Shown here in pieces: positions 1-8,788 of a stretch of DNA of 64,000 bases. A program made the translations under genes and the position numbers. This DNA is from an uncultured Albidovulum sp. Its GTDB lineage: Bacteria > Pseudomonadota > Alphaproteobacteria > Rhodobacterales > Rhodobacteraceae. The number at the start of each line of letters is the position of its first letter. Position 1 is the first letter of the stretch. The notes beneath the pieces were generated by a model that saw only the letters and a program-made list of their open reading frames with translations, made no database searches and had not been told where the DNA came from. The stretch lies in contig CAJYAD010000011.1 in NCBI GenBank assembly GCA_913064775.1, forward strand, positions 62,001 to 126,000, read 5' to 3'.

Positions 1-11
1 AGGAGATCTCG

Positions 12-593
12 ATGGACGGCGATGCCTTTGCCCGCGTGACCTATCTGGTGCTGATCGCCGTGGCGGTCGGCGGCGCTCTGATCGCCCAGAGCCGTGGAAA
101 TTGGGGCAAGCTGGCCCAGCAGGCCTCGATCTGGGGGCTGATCTTCATCGGCGTGATCGCGGGCTACGGGCTTTGGTCCGACATCGGGCCGCAGCTTCTG
201 CCGCGGCAGGAGGTGGTGTCGAACACTGGCCAGATCGTGCTGCCGCGCGGGCCCGGCGGGCATTTCTACGCCACGGTGAAGATCGACGGCACACCGGTGC
301 AATTCGTCGTCGATACCGGCGCGACCTCGATCGTGCTGACCAAGACGGACGCCCAGCGGCTGGGACTTCGGCCGGGCAACCTCAGCTATATCGGGGTGGC
401 CGATACCGCGAACGGGATGGTGCGCACCGCCCATGTCACCTTGCACGATGTGCAGCTTGGCGGGCTGACGGTGCCCTCGATGGGGGCCTCGGTCAACGAC
501 GGACAAATGGACATGTCGCTTCTGGGGATGACATTTCTGAAGCGGTTCTCGAAGCTGGAAATCGCCGGCAACAAGATGGTCCTGACGCCATAA
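12..593 (+). CDS. TIGR02281-type retropepsin-like aspartic protease, membrane-anchored
   Basis: 193 aa. Two hydrophobic segments (about residues 8-27 and 38-58) precede a soluble domain, so the protein is probably held in the inner membrane. The motif VDTGATSIVLT near residue 100 is the single Asp-Thr-Gly active-site signature of retropepsin-like (clan AA) proteases; these work as dimers because each chain gives one catalytic Asp. The size and the double N-terminal helix fit the bacterial TIGR02281 family. The start is supported by AGGAG at bases 1-5. The natural substrate of this family is not known to me. The gene appears complete although it begins at the window edge, and whatever lies upstream cannot be seen. 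Confidence 0.85.
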   Translation: MDGDAFARVTYLVLIAVAVGGALIAQSRGNWGKLAQQASIWGLIFIGVIAGYGLWSDIGPQLLPRQEVVSNTGQIVLPRGPGGHFYATVKIDGTPVQFVVDTGATSIVLTKTDAQRLGLRPGNLSYIGVADTANGMVRTAHVTLHDVQLGGLTVPSMGASVNDGQMDMSLLGMTFLKRFSKLEIAGNKMVLTP

Positions 594-759
594 GCGGCAC
601 CAGCCGGAAGCGCGACACAGCGCGCTGGATTGTGCGCAAGACGGGCAACGGCAGCCAGCCCGGCGATGAAACGACCAAGGGCAGCCGCCCGCCGCGCCGG
701 GATCAGCCGCATGACTAAGGTGCCCGACCTCACCCGCCACCCAATCAGGAGACCCTTGC

Positions 760-1854
760 ATGAAGATCGACGGCAGAGCCTACCGCTCTATCTGGCGCGA
801 GGCCTCGGGAGAGGTACGCATCATCGACCAGCGCTGGCTGCCGCATGAGTTGCGCATCGCGACACTTTCGACGCGCGAGGATTTCGCAACAGCGATCCGT
901 GAGATGTGGGTACGCGGCGCGCCGCTGATCGGCGCGACCGCCGCCTATGGCGTGGCGGTGCAGATGGCCCGCGACCCGTCGGATGCGGCCCTGCACGAGA
1001 CCTGGCAGGTGCTGCACGCGACCCGTCCCACCGCGATCAACCTGAAATGGGCGCTGGACGAGATGACCCGCGTTCTGGCGCCGCGACCGCCCTTGGAACG
1101 TGCCGCCGCCGCCTTCGCCCGCGCCGCCGAGATCTGCGACGAGGATGTCGAGATCAACCGCCGGATCGGCCTGCACGGGCTGGAAATCATCCGCGAGATC
1201 GCGCGGCGGAAGGGCGGCGCGCGGGTCAATGTGCTGACCCATTGCAATGCCGGCTGGCCCGCCACGGTGGACTGGGGCACCGCGACCTCGCCGATCTATC
1301 ACGCGGTCGAGGCGGGGATCGACCTGCATGTCTTCGTCGACGAGACCCGCCCGCGCAATCAGGGCGCCCAGTTGACCAGTTGGGAGCTGAACAGCCACGG
1401 CGTCAGCCACGATCTGATCGTCGACAATGCCGGCGGCCATCTGATGCAGCATGGCGAGGTCGATCTGGTCATCGTCGGCACCGACCGCACCACCGCGCGC
1501 GGCGACGTGTGCAACAAGATCGGCACCTATCTAAAGGCGCTGGCCGCCCGGGCGAACGACGTGCCCTTCTATGTCGCCCTGCCCTCGCCGACGATCGACT
1601 GGAAAGTTTCGGACGGCATTCGCGAAATCCCGATCGAGGAACGCCACGCCGAGGAAGTGACCCATGTGCAGGGCCGCGACCCCGAGGGGCGGATCGTCTC
1701 GGTGCAGATCTCGCCCGACGGGACCCCGGCGCGCAACCCGGCCTTCGATGTCACCCCGGCCGAACTGGTCACCGGCCTGATCACCGAGCGCGGCATCTGC
1801 GCGGCCACGCCCCAGGCGATGGCGGCGATGTTCCCCGACCTTGCGCCACGGTAG
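760..1854 (+). CDS. mtnA: S-methyl-5-thioribose-1-phosphate isomerase (MtnA)
   Basis: 364 aa, the usual length for MtnA. It isomerises 5-methylthioribose-1-phosphate to methylthioribulose-1-phosphate in the methionine salvage pathway, in the cytoplasm. [15 protein letters not shown] near residue 50 and THCNAG near residue 160 (the family's catalytic Cys) are visible. [18 protein letters not shown] carries the catalytic Asp; this block more usually reads GADR-AANGDVANKIGTY, so it is slightly divergent. The start has AGGAG upstream (caggagacccttgc). No other methionine-salvage gene is in the window. The convergent neighbour is a SorC-family sugar-phosphate-responsive regulator, which hints at control by a sugar phosphate, but that is inference. 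A relative acting on another 5-deoxy sugar phosphate cannot be excluded. Confidence 0.93.
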   Translation: MKIDGRAYRSIWREASGEVRIIDQRWLPHELRIATLSTREDFATAIREMWVRGAPLIGATAAYGVAVQMARDPSDAALHETWQVLHATRPTAINLKWALDEMTRVLAPRPPLERAAAAFARAAEICDEDVEINRRIGLHGLEIIREIARRKGGARVNVLTHCNAGWPATVDWGTATSPIYHAVEAGIDLHVFVDETRPRNQGAQLTSWELNSHGVSHDLIVDNAGGHLMQHGEVDLVIVGTDRTTARGDVCNKIGTYLKALAARANDVPFYVALPSPTIDWKVSDGIREIPIEERHAEEVTHVQGRDPEGRIVSVQISPDGTPARNPAFDVTPAELVTGLITERGICAATPQAMAAMFPDLAPR

Positions 1855-1905
1855 GCCCGGACGCGCGGCACGGGACCGGCCTGCCTTGCCCCCGGCGGCC
1901 GGCAC

Positions 1906-2874
1906 CTAGGCCGCGGCCAGCATCGCCTCGGCCACCGCCAGGCTGGTCACCAGATGGGTGACATAGCCGCCCCGGATCGCGGCCAGCGACGCCTCGACCT
2001 TATCGAGCCCCGGGGTGATCAGGATGCCCATCTCCAGCCCCACCAGCTTTTCAAGCGGTATGCCGATCACGCGCGGCTCCAACGGGCCATCGATGCCGCG
2101 CCCCTCGGCGTTGATGAAGCGCCCGCACAGAACCGCCTTGGCGCCGTGCTCGGTGTACCAATGCAGATCGTCCAGCGTCGCCACGCCGGCGCCGACGACA
2201 TGGCTTTCGGGCAGGCAGGTGCCGACCGAAAACAGGAACTTGTTGCAGGTCTCCAGCCGGGCCAGTTGATCGTGGATGATCGGCTCATCCCGCAGCGCGG
2301 CGGCCAGCGCGCCACGGGTCAGCACCGCGGGCGCGTGCAGGTTGTAGCAGCACGCCCCCAAATGGTGCGCCAGCCGCGTCGAGCAGGCCTCGGCGGTGAA
2401 ACCATAGGGCGTGGCCATCGACCCCATGAGCTGCAGCACCGAAAGATCGTCGATGCGGGTCTTCTCGACCGTCTCGGCCAGTTCATAGATCGTGCGACCC
2501 CAGGCCAGGCCCAGCCGGTCGCCCGCCGCCAGCAGCCCCGGCAGCCAGTCGGCCGCCCCACGCACGACGCGGTGGAACCGGGCTTCCGCATCGGCACCAT
2601 CATCGGGGACGACATAGGCCGCGCTCAACCCGAAACGGCGCGCCAGCCCCAGCGCCGCCGCATGGGTGGTGAAGGCCTCGGCGCGCAACGAGATCCGCAC
2701 GATCCCGGTTTCACGCGCCTCTTGCAGGCAATTCACCACGGTCGCGCGCGAAACCCCCAGACACTCGGCGATTTCCTTCTGGTTCAGCCCCTCCTGATAA
2801 TACATCCACGCGACTTCGATAACGACGTTCTCACCACTGATCTGCCCGGTGGTCCTGCGTTTCGTTCCCGCCAT
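1906..2874 (-). CDS. SorC/DeoR-like sugar-binding transcriptional regulator
   Basis: 322 aa from the ATG at 2874, which has GGAAAGAGG just upstream. The reading frame stays open further 5', but that part is low-complexity and unlikely to be coding. The N-terminal HTH (about residues 15-60: EVAWMYYQEGLNQKEIAECL, then GVSRATVVNCLQEARE) is typical of SorC regulators. The remainder is the sugar-phosphate-binding domain, with GMGILITPGLDK-like blocks near the C-terminus. Such proteins usually bind DNA as tetramers and respond to phosphorylated sugars. It is convergent with mtnA, with only 51 bases between them. An AT-richer stretch upstream (about 2890-2940) probably holds its promoter, but no clean -35/-10 pair was found. 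Confidence 0.88.
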   Translation of the reverse strand: MAGTKRRTTGQISGENVVIEVAWMYYQEGLNQKEIAECLGVSRATVVNCLQEARETGIVRISLRAEAFTTHAAALGLARRFGLSAAYVVPDDGADAEARFHRVVRGAADWLPGLLAAGDRLGLAWGRTIYELAETVEKTRIDDLSVLQLMGSMATPYGFTAEACSTRLAHHLGACCYNLHAPAVLTRGALAAALRDEPIIHDQLARLETCNKFLFSVGTCLPESHVVGAGVATLDDLHWYTEHGAKAVLCGRFINAEGRGIDGPLEPRVIGIPLEKLVGLEMGILITPGLDKVEASLAAIRGGYVTHLVTSLAVAEAMLAAA

Positions 2875-3152
2875 CGCGCGCCTCTTTCCAACTTTGCCAG
2901 AGTATTCTGACTTTTGTATAAGAACCAACGCCATATCAAGCAGGACCTGGCGATGCGCGCTTCGCCCCTTGGCGGAAATTGGTGAAATGGTCCAGGATTT
3001 CTGGCGCGAGAGCGCGGCCCGCGAAGGCGACGCGTCCCGGCAGCGCGCCGAGACCGGCCTTTGATCTGCGCGCCTCGATCCAATTCCACGTCTTCGCCCA
3101 CCCGGCATTCTCTTGGGTCGCGCGGCGCAGACCCCGCCCGATTGCAGCGCCC

Positions 3153-4577
3153 CTAGGCCGCCGTCGCGGGTAGGAGTGGGGGCACGCGCGGGGACGGGGG
3201 CACGAGCAGGGATGGGGGCGCGAACGAGGACGGGGCCAGACCCTCTAGCATGGATCCAAGATGCGGCGCGAATTTGCGCCAAGCGTCCGAGCTTCCCCGG
3301 TAGATCGGTTTCACGACCTGCGGCCCGCTGGCCGTCAGAAGCGGCCCCGAGAGACGCCGGTCGGCAAGACAGCCCGGCTCCCACGCCAGGCCGCAATGGG
3401 CCAACAGGCGGCGGGTTTCTGCCTCGGGCGCCTCCACCAGGCTTTCGTAATGCAGATCCAGAATCTGACCCGGGAACAGCCGGTGCCAGAAGGCCATCAG
3501 ATCGGCATAGAGGCCGTGGAATTCGGTCAGATCCCGAAGGTCGTTGTCATAGCCGCCCTCGGGCGTCGGGAAGCAATGCGAAAAGATCGACCAGCAGGTC
3601 GCGCGCGGATCGCGCACCATGTGGACGATGCGGGCCTCGGGGAAGGCGCGCAGCAGGAATCCCGTCCACAGGAAGTTATGCGGCATCTTGTCGGTGATGA
3701 CAGGCGCGGATGCGCGCAGCCGCGACAGCCCGGCGCGATAGGCGTCGCGGAAGGCACCCATCCGCGCGGCGGTAATCGCGCCGGGCGCAGGCCCAAGGTG
3801 CTGCCGCGCCGAAGCCGAGGCCAAGCCGATCTCGCCCGCCGCATGCACCTGCGAATGCCGGCCCAGGATCTGCTCGACCAATGTCGAGCCCGAGCGCAGC
3901 ATCCCGACGATGAAAACCGGGCGCTGCGGCTGCGCGGGCCCGGCGGGCGGCTGAGGCACGGCGTCGATGCCGGCCTCGAAACAGGCGCGTATATCGGCGA
4001 ACAGCCGGCGCTGGCCCGCCGCATCATAGGGTTTGATCGCCCGCTGGGCGCGATTGCCCTGCACGAAATGGGCGAAGGCGCGGTCGGGATCGTCGCAATC
4101 GCTATGGGCCTTGCCCAAGGCAAAATGCAGCGCCATTTCGGCGGGCTTCGGCAGATCGCGCCGCTTGAGCTGCGCGCGCATCAGCTTGATCTGCGGGTCA
4201 CCCGGCCGGTAGGTCCTAAGGCTGCTAAGGTTGAAATGCGCCGCCGCGAAATCCGGCGACAGCTGGATCGCCCGGGCATAGCTTTCCGCCGCGCCCTCGA
4301 AATCGCCAAGCACCCGCAAGGTGTTGCCAAGGTTGTAATGGATGCCAGCATCGCCCGGGGCCCAGCGGATCGCATTTTCGAAACTCTCCCGCGCCGGACC
4401 GAAGCGCCCCAGCGCCGCATAGGCGTTTCCCAGCCGAAGATGCAGCACCCCCGCCCCCGGAAAGCGCAGCAATAGCGCCTGTAGCTGCGCGACAAGCTCG
4501 GGCAGTCTTCCCTGGCTGTAGAGGCTGTCGAGAAACCGAAGCGCCTGAGAAGGCGGATGTTGCAAGACTACCGGCAT
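3153..4577 (-). CDS. TPR-repeat sulfotransferase family protein
   Basis: 474 aa from the ATG at 4577. The frame is open to 4739, but the extra segment is proline/arginine-rich and overlaps a palindrome at 4681, so the shorter form is preferred; the start is uncertain because no clear SD is visible. Residues about 10-130 hold three tetratricopeptide repeats (LHLRLGNAYAALGRFGPARE, IHYNLGNTLRVLGDFEGAAE). The C-terminal half is a PAPS-dependent sulfotransferase: FIVGMLRSGSTLVEQIL is the 5'-phosphosulfate-binding loop and DPRATCWSIFSH resembles the 3'-phosphate-binding region. This TPR plus Sulfotransfer_3 arrangement is common in Rhodobacterales; the acceptor is unknown. The C-terminus ends in a low-complexity Pro/Val/Leu tail encoded by an imperfect repeat at about 3170-3240. 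Confidence 0.85.
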   Translation of the reverse strand: MPVVLQHPPSQALRFLDSLYSQGRLPELVAQLQALLLRFPGAGVLHLRLGNAYAALGRFGPARESFENAIRWAPGDAGIHYNLGNTLRVLGDFEGAAESYARAIQLSPDFAAAHFNLSSLRTYRPGDPQIKLMRAQLKRRDLPKPAEMALHFALGKAHSDCDDPDRAFAHFVQGNRAQRAIKPYDAAGQRRLFADIRACFEAGIDAVPQPPAGPAQPQRPVFIVGMLRSGSTLVEQILGRHSQVHAAGEIGLASASARQHLGPAPGAITAARMGAFRDAYRAGLSRLRASAPVITDKMPHNFLWTGFLLRAFPEARIVHMVRDPRATCWSIFSHCFPTPEGGYDNDLRDLTEFHGLYADLMAFWHRLFPGQILDLHYESLVEAPEAETRRLLAHCGLAWEPGCLADRRLSGPLLTASGPQVVKPIYRGSSDAWRKFAPHLGSMLEGLAPSSFAPPSLLVPPSPRVPPLLPATAA

Positions 4578-4994
4578 CGCTTGCGTCCATGAGATAGAGA
4601 CACGCCGCCACCAGCCCGCGCGCGGGGTCCAGAAACCGTGGGGGGCCTGGGGGTGTATCTTGGGAGAGGGACTTGATTCCACTGAACTGTTCAGTTCACA
4701 AACGATACGCCTCGGCCCTTTCCCGCTCAAGATGCGCATTACATGAGTGTCATGAACGTGAAACGTCCGAAGGAGGTCGGCGAAGGAAGCCGCCGGGGTG
4801 GCGGCTGGGCTGGCTGCCGGGCTGGCGGCGGGGCTGGCGCGGGCGTCGCGGCGGCAAAGCCTTGAATTGCGGCGCGCGACCCGGTATCAGCCGCGCCTCA
4901 GGCTCCGGATTTCCGAGATGCCCGCGTGGCGGGAGGGGGAAAGGGTGGGCCGTCATCCCGGGGCCAAAGCGCCCCGCCTCTTTGAAAGACCGAC
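4578..4994. other. 417-base divergent intergenic region between the sulfotransferase and helicase genes
   Basis: No credible gene is seen. The region holds a 15-base perfect interrupted palindrome at 4681-4695 and a GC-rich low-complexity stretch of repeated GGCTGG/GCGGGG words at about 4795-4855. It must contain both divergent promoters and a long 5' leader for the helicase; no convincing -35/-10 pair was identified. Confidence 0.5.
4681..4695. promoter_or_regulatory. Perfect palindrome ACTGAAC-T-GTTCAGT, TetR/AcrR-operator-like
   Basis: The 7-base arms ACTGAAC and GTTCAGT flank a single T. The shape and sequence resemble operators of TetR-family repressors. It sits in the divergent region upstream of the sulfotransferase and helicase genes. 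No TetR gene is adjacent; the only one in the window is about 18 kb away. Confidence 0.45.
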
Positions 4995-7286
4995 ATGACC
5001 TCTTTGACCGGCATCGCGCCGCCGCTTGCTTCCGCGCTTGCGGATCGCGGATATGAAACCCTCACCGCCGTGCAGCTGGCCGTTCTGGACGACGCCGTCG
5101 CCGGGCGCGACCTGCTGGTTTCGGCGCAGACCGGATCGGGCAAGACGGTGGCCTTCGGTATCGCCATGGCGCCCGATCTGCTGGTCGGGGCCGAGCGGCT
5201 GGGGCCTGCCGCAGCACCGATGGCGTTGGTCGTGGCACCGACGCGGGAACTCGCGCTGCAGGTGCGGCACGAGTTCGAATGGCTCTATGCCGGGACGGAT
5301 GCCCGCATCGCGTCCTGCGTCGGCGGCATGGATTACCGCACCGAACGTCGGGCGCTGGTGCAGGGCGCGCATATCGTCGTCGGCACCCCGGGCCGGCTGC
5401 GCGACCATATCGAACGCGGTGGGCTGGATCTGTCGGCGCTGCGGGTCGCGGTGCTGGACGAGGCCGACGAGATGCTTGATCTGGGCTTCAGCGAGGATCT
5501 GGAATTCATCCTCGGCTCGGCCCCCGACGACCGCCGGGTGCTGATGTTCTCGGCCACCGTGCCGCCGGCGATTGAGTCGCTGGCCGCCACCTTCCAGCGC
5601 AACGCGCTGCGCCTGCGCACCGCGGGCGAGTCCCGGCAGCACACCGATATCGACTATCAATGCCTGAACGTGGCGCAAGGCGACCGCGAGCATGCGATCA
5701 TCAACCTCTTGCGCTTTCATGAGGCCGAGCGGGCGATCGTGTTCTGCAAGACCCGGGCCGAGGTCTCGCACCTGCTGGGCCGGTTCCACAACCGCGGCTT
5801 CCAGGTGGTGGCTTTGTCGGGAGAGCTGTCGCAGAGCGAGCGGACCCATGCACTGCAGGCGGTGCGCGACGGCCGCGCGCGGGTCTGCGTCGCGACCGAC
5901 GTGGCCGCGCGCGGGATCGACCTGCCGGGGCTGGAACTGGTGATCCACGCCGACCTGCCGCAAAACCCCGAGGCGCTGCTGCACCGTTCGGGCCGCACCG
6001 GGCGGGCCGGACGCCGGGGGATCTCGGCGCTGATCGTCACGCCGCGCGACTACAAGAAGGCGCAGCGGCTGTTGCAGACGGCAAAGCTGCAGGCAAGCTG
6101 GGGCCCCGCGCCCTCGGCCGAGGCGGTGCTGGAACGTGACGAGGTCCGGCTTCTGGCGGCGCCCCAACTGGCCCAGCCGGTGGCCGAGGACGAGGCCGGG
6201 GCAGTCGCCGCGCTGACCGGGCAGTTCGGCCCCGAGGCGCTGGCCGCGGCAGTGCTGCGGCTTTGGCGCGCCGGGCGCTCGGCCCCCGAAGAGATCGCGG
6301 CGCCGAACGCCCCCAACGCCGCCGCCCCCGCCGCCAAGCGCGATCTGCAGGCCTTTGGAGAATCGGTCTGGTACGCGCTGTCGGTGGGGCATGAGGGCCG
6401 GGCCGAAGCGCGTTGGATCCTGCCCAAGCTGTGCAACACTGGCCGCATCACCCGCGCCGAGATCGGCGCGATCCGGGTCGGGCGGACGGAAACCTACGTG
6501 CAGATCGCCGCCGCCGCCGCGCCGGGCTTTGAGGCCGCGCTTGGCGCCGGGTTGCAGATTGAGCCGGACCTGACGCTGACCCGGCAGGCCGGCGCGCCGG
6601 ATCTGGGCCGGCCCGAGCCTTCGGGACGCCCGCCGCGCCCGCCGCGCCCGCCCCGGCCCGAGAAGGCCGAGCGGACCGAACGGGTAGAGCGCGCAGCGCC
6701 CCCCACCCCGCAGGCGCCGCCCGCCAAGGCTCCGGCTGCCAAAATACGGGCCGAGGCGCCCCCGGCAGCCGCCCCTTCAGCCCCTCCGGCAGCCCCCCAA
6801 GCGGTACCCGCCGAGGCCCCGCCGGAGATCGACGCCCCGAAAAAGCAGCGCTGGACCGCCGAGAAGAAAGCCTGGCGCAGCCCCACCGCGCCGGTTCACC
6901 GCAAGGGGTCGGCCCCGGCCGAGGCACGCACGGGCGGCAAGGACAGCTTCGGCCCCCGGCCCGACCGTAGCGGCGGCAAAGGCACGCTTGCCATCGCCGG
7001 CAAAAGCGACAGCAAGGCGCCCGCAGGCAAAGGTGCCGAAGGCAGGGGGACTGCGGGTAAAGGCGCCGCAGGCAAAGCCGCGCCGGGCAAGAGCTGGGCC
7101 AGCAAAGGTGCCGCAGGCAAGGGTGCCCCAGGTAAAGGCGCCGCAGGCAAAGGCTCCGCAGGCAAGGCCGCCCCCGGCCGGGGCGCGGTCCGTCCGTGGC
7201 AGGGCAAGCCGGGGGGTGAGGGCGCACCCCGCCGTCCCGGCCCGGCCAAGCCCCCCAAGGGCGGATCCGGATCGCGCGGCCGCTAG
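4995..7286 (+). CDS. DEAD-box ATP-dependent RNA helicase with DbpA/CsdA-like C-terminus and Gly-Lys-Ala tail
   Basis: 763 aa. All core motifs are present: Q-motif region near residue 22, AQTGSGKT (44-51), PTRELALQ, TPGR, DEAD (about 155-158), SAT, ARGIDLPG and HRSGRTGRAG (about 330). After the helicase core a DbpA-type RNA-binding fold is suggested by YALSVGHEGRAEARWILPKL at about 455-475. From about residue 535 the chain is low-complexity: first Pro/Glu/Arg-rich, then repeats of G-K-G/A-A-(A/P)-G-K. A strongly basic, disordered RNA-binding tail like this is common in alphaproteobacterial DeaD/CsdA helicases that assist ribosome assembly and cold adaptation. The upstream SD is weak (gaaaga). 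The start used fits the Q-motif spacing. Confidence 0.93.
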   Translation: MTSLTGIAPPLASALADRGYETLTAVQLAVLDDAVAGRDLLVSAQTGSGKTVAFGIAMAPDLLVGAERLGPAAAPMALVVAPTRELALQVRHEFEWLYAGTDARIASCVGGMDYRTERRALVQGAHIVVGTPGRLRDHIERGGLDLSALRVAVLDEADEMLDLGFSEDLEFILGSAPDDRRVLMFSATVPPAIESLAATFQRNALRLRTAGESRQHTDIDYQCLNVAQGDREHAIINLLRFHEAERAIVFCKTRAEVSHLLGRFHNRGFQVVALSGELSQSERTHALQAVRDGRARVCVATDVAARGIDLPGLELVIHADLPQNPEALLHRSGRTGRAGRRGISALIVTPRDYKKAQRLLQTAKLQASWGPAPSAEAVLERDEVRLLAAPQLAQPVAEDEAGAVAALTGQFGPEALAAAVLRLWRAGRSAPEEIAAPNAPNAAAPAAKRDLQAFGESVWYALSVGHEGRAEARWILPKLCNTGRITRAEIGAIRVGRTETYVQIAAAAAPGFEAALGAGLQIEPDLTLTRQAGAPDLGRPEPSGRPPRPPRPPRPEKAERTERVERAAPPTPQAPPAKAPAAKIRAEAPPAAAPSAPPAAPQAVPAEAPPEIDAPKKQRWTAEKKAWRSPTAPVHRKGSAPAEARTGGKDSFGPRPDRSGGKGTLAIAGKSDSKAPAGKGAEGRGTAGKGAAGKAAPGKSWASKGAAGKGAPGKGAAGKGSAGKAAPGRGAVRPWQGKPGGEGAPRRPGPAKPPKGGSGSRGR
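6970..7190 (+). repeat. Imperfect short tandem repeats encoding the G-K-G-A-A-G-K tail of the helicase
   Basis: Variants of gccgcaggcaaaggc (15 bases) recur in frame within the helicase gene and encode repeated Gly-Lys/Ala-Ala-Gly units. The repeats are imperfect and change unit length, so they look like an old expansion of a disordered basic tail. Confidence 0.75.
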
Positions 7287-7470
7287 GCGCGGCCCCCGCC
7301 CCCCCCCGGCGCCATCTGAAGCAATCCGGCAAGGAGGACACGTCCCCCGAACTTGCCGCGCTTTTGGCGGGCCGGGGTCTTTGCTCTTCGCCCCGGTTCG
7401 CGGGCGATCATCCGGATCGCAGAGGGCGTGCCGAGGGAAACGCAAACCTCCCTTGGCGCCGCCTCCCGCG

Positions 7471-8325
7471 TCAGTCCGGATCGGCCGCCCGGCAACCGCC
7501 CCAGTCAAGCCCCGCCAGCCAGTCGGCGGCGGCGGCAATGCCGGCGAGCCCCCTTTGGGAGGCATGCGACAAAAGCCAGACTTCCCGCGCAGGCGGGCTG
7601 GCGGTCCTGATCTGCACCAGACGTGGATCGGCCGCGCCGACAATGGTCGGCACCACAGCCCACCCCTGTCCGGCCGCCGCGGCTTCCAGTGCCGTATTGG
7701 CATCGCTCACCACGACCGAGGCGCGCGTTCCGTCCTGCGCGGCAATGAAGGCCGCGGGGGCAAGATGCGCAAGCGACAGGTCATAGCCGATCCATGCGCG
7801 GGGCGCCTTGGGGGCGGCGAAGACCCCATAGGTCAGATTGCCGAGGCGGCGCGCCATCACCTGCGTTCCGCCCGTCACCGGACGCGCAAGGCGCAGGGCA
7901 AGATCGGCCTCCCGCTGGGTCAGGCTGAGATCGCGGGCCTCGGGGACGAGTTCGACGACAAGACCCGGATGCTTCGCCAGAAGTGTCCCCAGCCTCGGCG
8001 CCAGAAATCTGTCCGTCAGGATCGGTACCGCCGTGATACGCACCGTCGCCTCGATGCGCGCGGTAGAGCGACCAAGCGCCTCGACCGCCCGGCGCGCCTC
8101 GGTCTCCATTGCCGCCGCGTGCTCGGCAAGGATCCGGCCCGCATCCGTCAGCGTGATGCGGCCGTCGCGCGAACGGATCGTCAACCTCGCGCCAAGGCGG
8201 GTCTCGATCGCGGCAAGCCGCCGGGCGACCGTCGTCGCATGCACGCCCAAGTCGCGTCCTGCCGCCGCCAATCCGCCGCGTTGCCCGAGCACCATGATCA
8301 GCCTGAGATCGGTCCAGTCCTGCAT
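7471..8325 (-). CDS. LysR-family transcriptional regulator
   Basis: 284 aa from the ATG at 8325. The frame is open upstream, but this start places the HTH at the usual position. Residues 1-60 form the winged HTH (DWTDLRLIMVLGQRGGLAAA, then GRDLGVHATTVARRLAAIE), followed by a linker helix and the periplasmic-binding-like effector domain (RITAVPILTDRFLAPRL, then later GTRASVVVSDANTALEAAA). It is divergent from a YciI-like gene beginning at 8418, so that gene is its likely target. A palindrome, CTGCAT-GA-ATGCAG, overlaps its own start codon, which would suit autorepression. The effector is unknown. Confidence 0.87.
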   Translation of the reverse strand: MQDWTDLRLIMVLGQRGGLAAAGRDLGVHATTVARRLAAIETRLGARLTIRSRDGRITLTDAGRILAEHAAAMETEARRAVEALGRSTARIEATVRITAVPILTDRFLAPRLGTLLAKHPGLVVELVPEARDLSLTQREADLALRLARPVTGGTQVMARRLGNLTYGVFAAPKAPRAWIGYDLSLAHLAPAAFIAAQDGTRASVVVSDANTALEAAAAGQGWAVVPTIVGAADPRLVQIRTASPPAREVWLLSHASQRGLAGIAAAADWLAGLDWGGCRAADPD

Positions 8326-8333
8326 GAATGCAG
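8320..8333. promoter_or_regulatory. Palindrome CTGCAT-GA-ATGCAG at the LysR start codon; possible operator
   Basis: Perfect 6-base arms with a 2-base spacer span the LysR start codon. A second TGCA-N6-TGCA motif lies at 8371-8384 in the same divergent region. Both could be LysR-type binding sites, but LysR boxes are usually T-N11-A, so assignment is tentative. Confidence 0.3.
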
Positions 8334-8417
8334 TCTGCAACTGCGCCGCGGCTTCTTCAAGCTGCGCCCATGCAGTGCGATGCATTCGGGATCGCTGCCC
8401 CACCGAAAGGACGAACG

Positions 8418-8698
8418 ATGATCTATGCGGTTCTCTCAACGACAATCCTGCCGCGCCACCCGACCTGCGAAAGCGCCACATGGCAGCACATCTCGAATTT
8501 CTTGCGGCGAACCCCGGGATCCATGCCGCCGGCCCGCTGTTCGAGACCGGCAATCCAGCCGGTGGCCTGTGGCTGGTGGAGGCAGATGCCGCGCAGCAGG
8601 TCGAAGCCCTCATCCGTCGAGATCCCTTCTGGCCCACAGGTCTGCGCGCCACGCACCGGATCCTGGAATGGAGCCGGGTCCACCTCGCTCAAGTATGA
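8418..8698 (+). pseudogene. YciI-like small protein gene, broken by a one-base frameshift
   Basis: The start ATG at 8418 has a good SD (gaaaggacgaacg) and begins MIYAVLS. After that codon the family-like sequence continues only in another frame: NDNPAAPPDLRKRHMAAHLE, then FLAANPGIHAAGPLF, and on to the stop at 8696-8698. Restoring one base near 8437 (ctc tcN aac gac) gives a continuous 93-aa YciI-family protein, with the expected N-terminal MxYxVL strand, RxxHxxHL motif and GPL block. The 281-base length is one short of a whole number of codons. It could be a real pseudogene, a sequencing or assembly error, or programmed frameshifting. An ATG at 8480 could still express a 72-aa fragment. The function of YciI proteins is mostly unknown. 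Confidence 0.7.
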
Positions 8699-8788
8699 GA
8701 CTGGCCGCCGATACAGGCCGGGTTCAGGGCGTGACGGCGTCAACCTCACGGCTCTCGGCGAACGGGCCAACAGGCTGAAGGCCGGACG

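Noticed and set aside
2875-3396. 5' extension of the SorC regulator to 3396
   Set aside because: The extension is low-complexity Arg/Ala/Pro, while the ATG at 2874 has a good SD and gives the usual family length.
4578-4739. Longer N-terminus of the sulfotransferase from 4739
   Set aside because: The segment lacks TPR or family sequence and covers a perfect palindrome that is more likely regulatory.
4953-6392. Long minus-strand ORF antisense to the helicase gene
   Set aside because: It mirrors codon structure of the real gene in GC-rich DNA and shows no protein family features.
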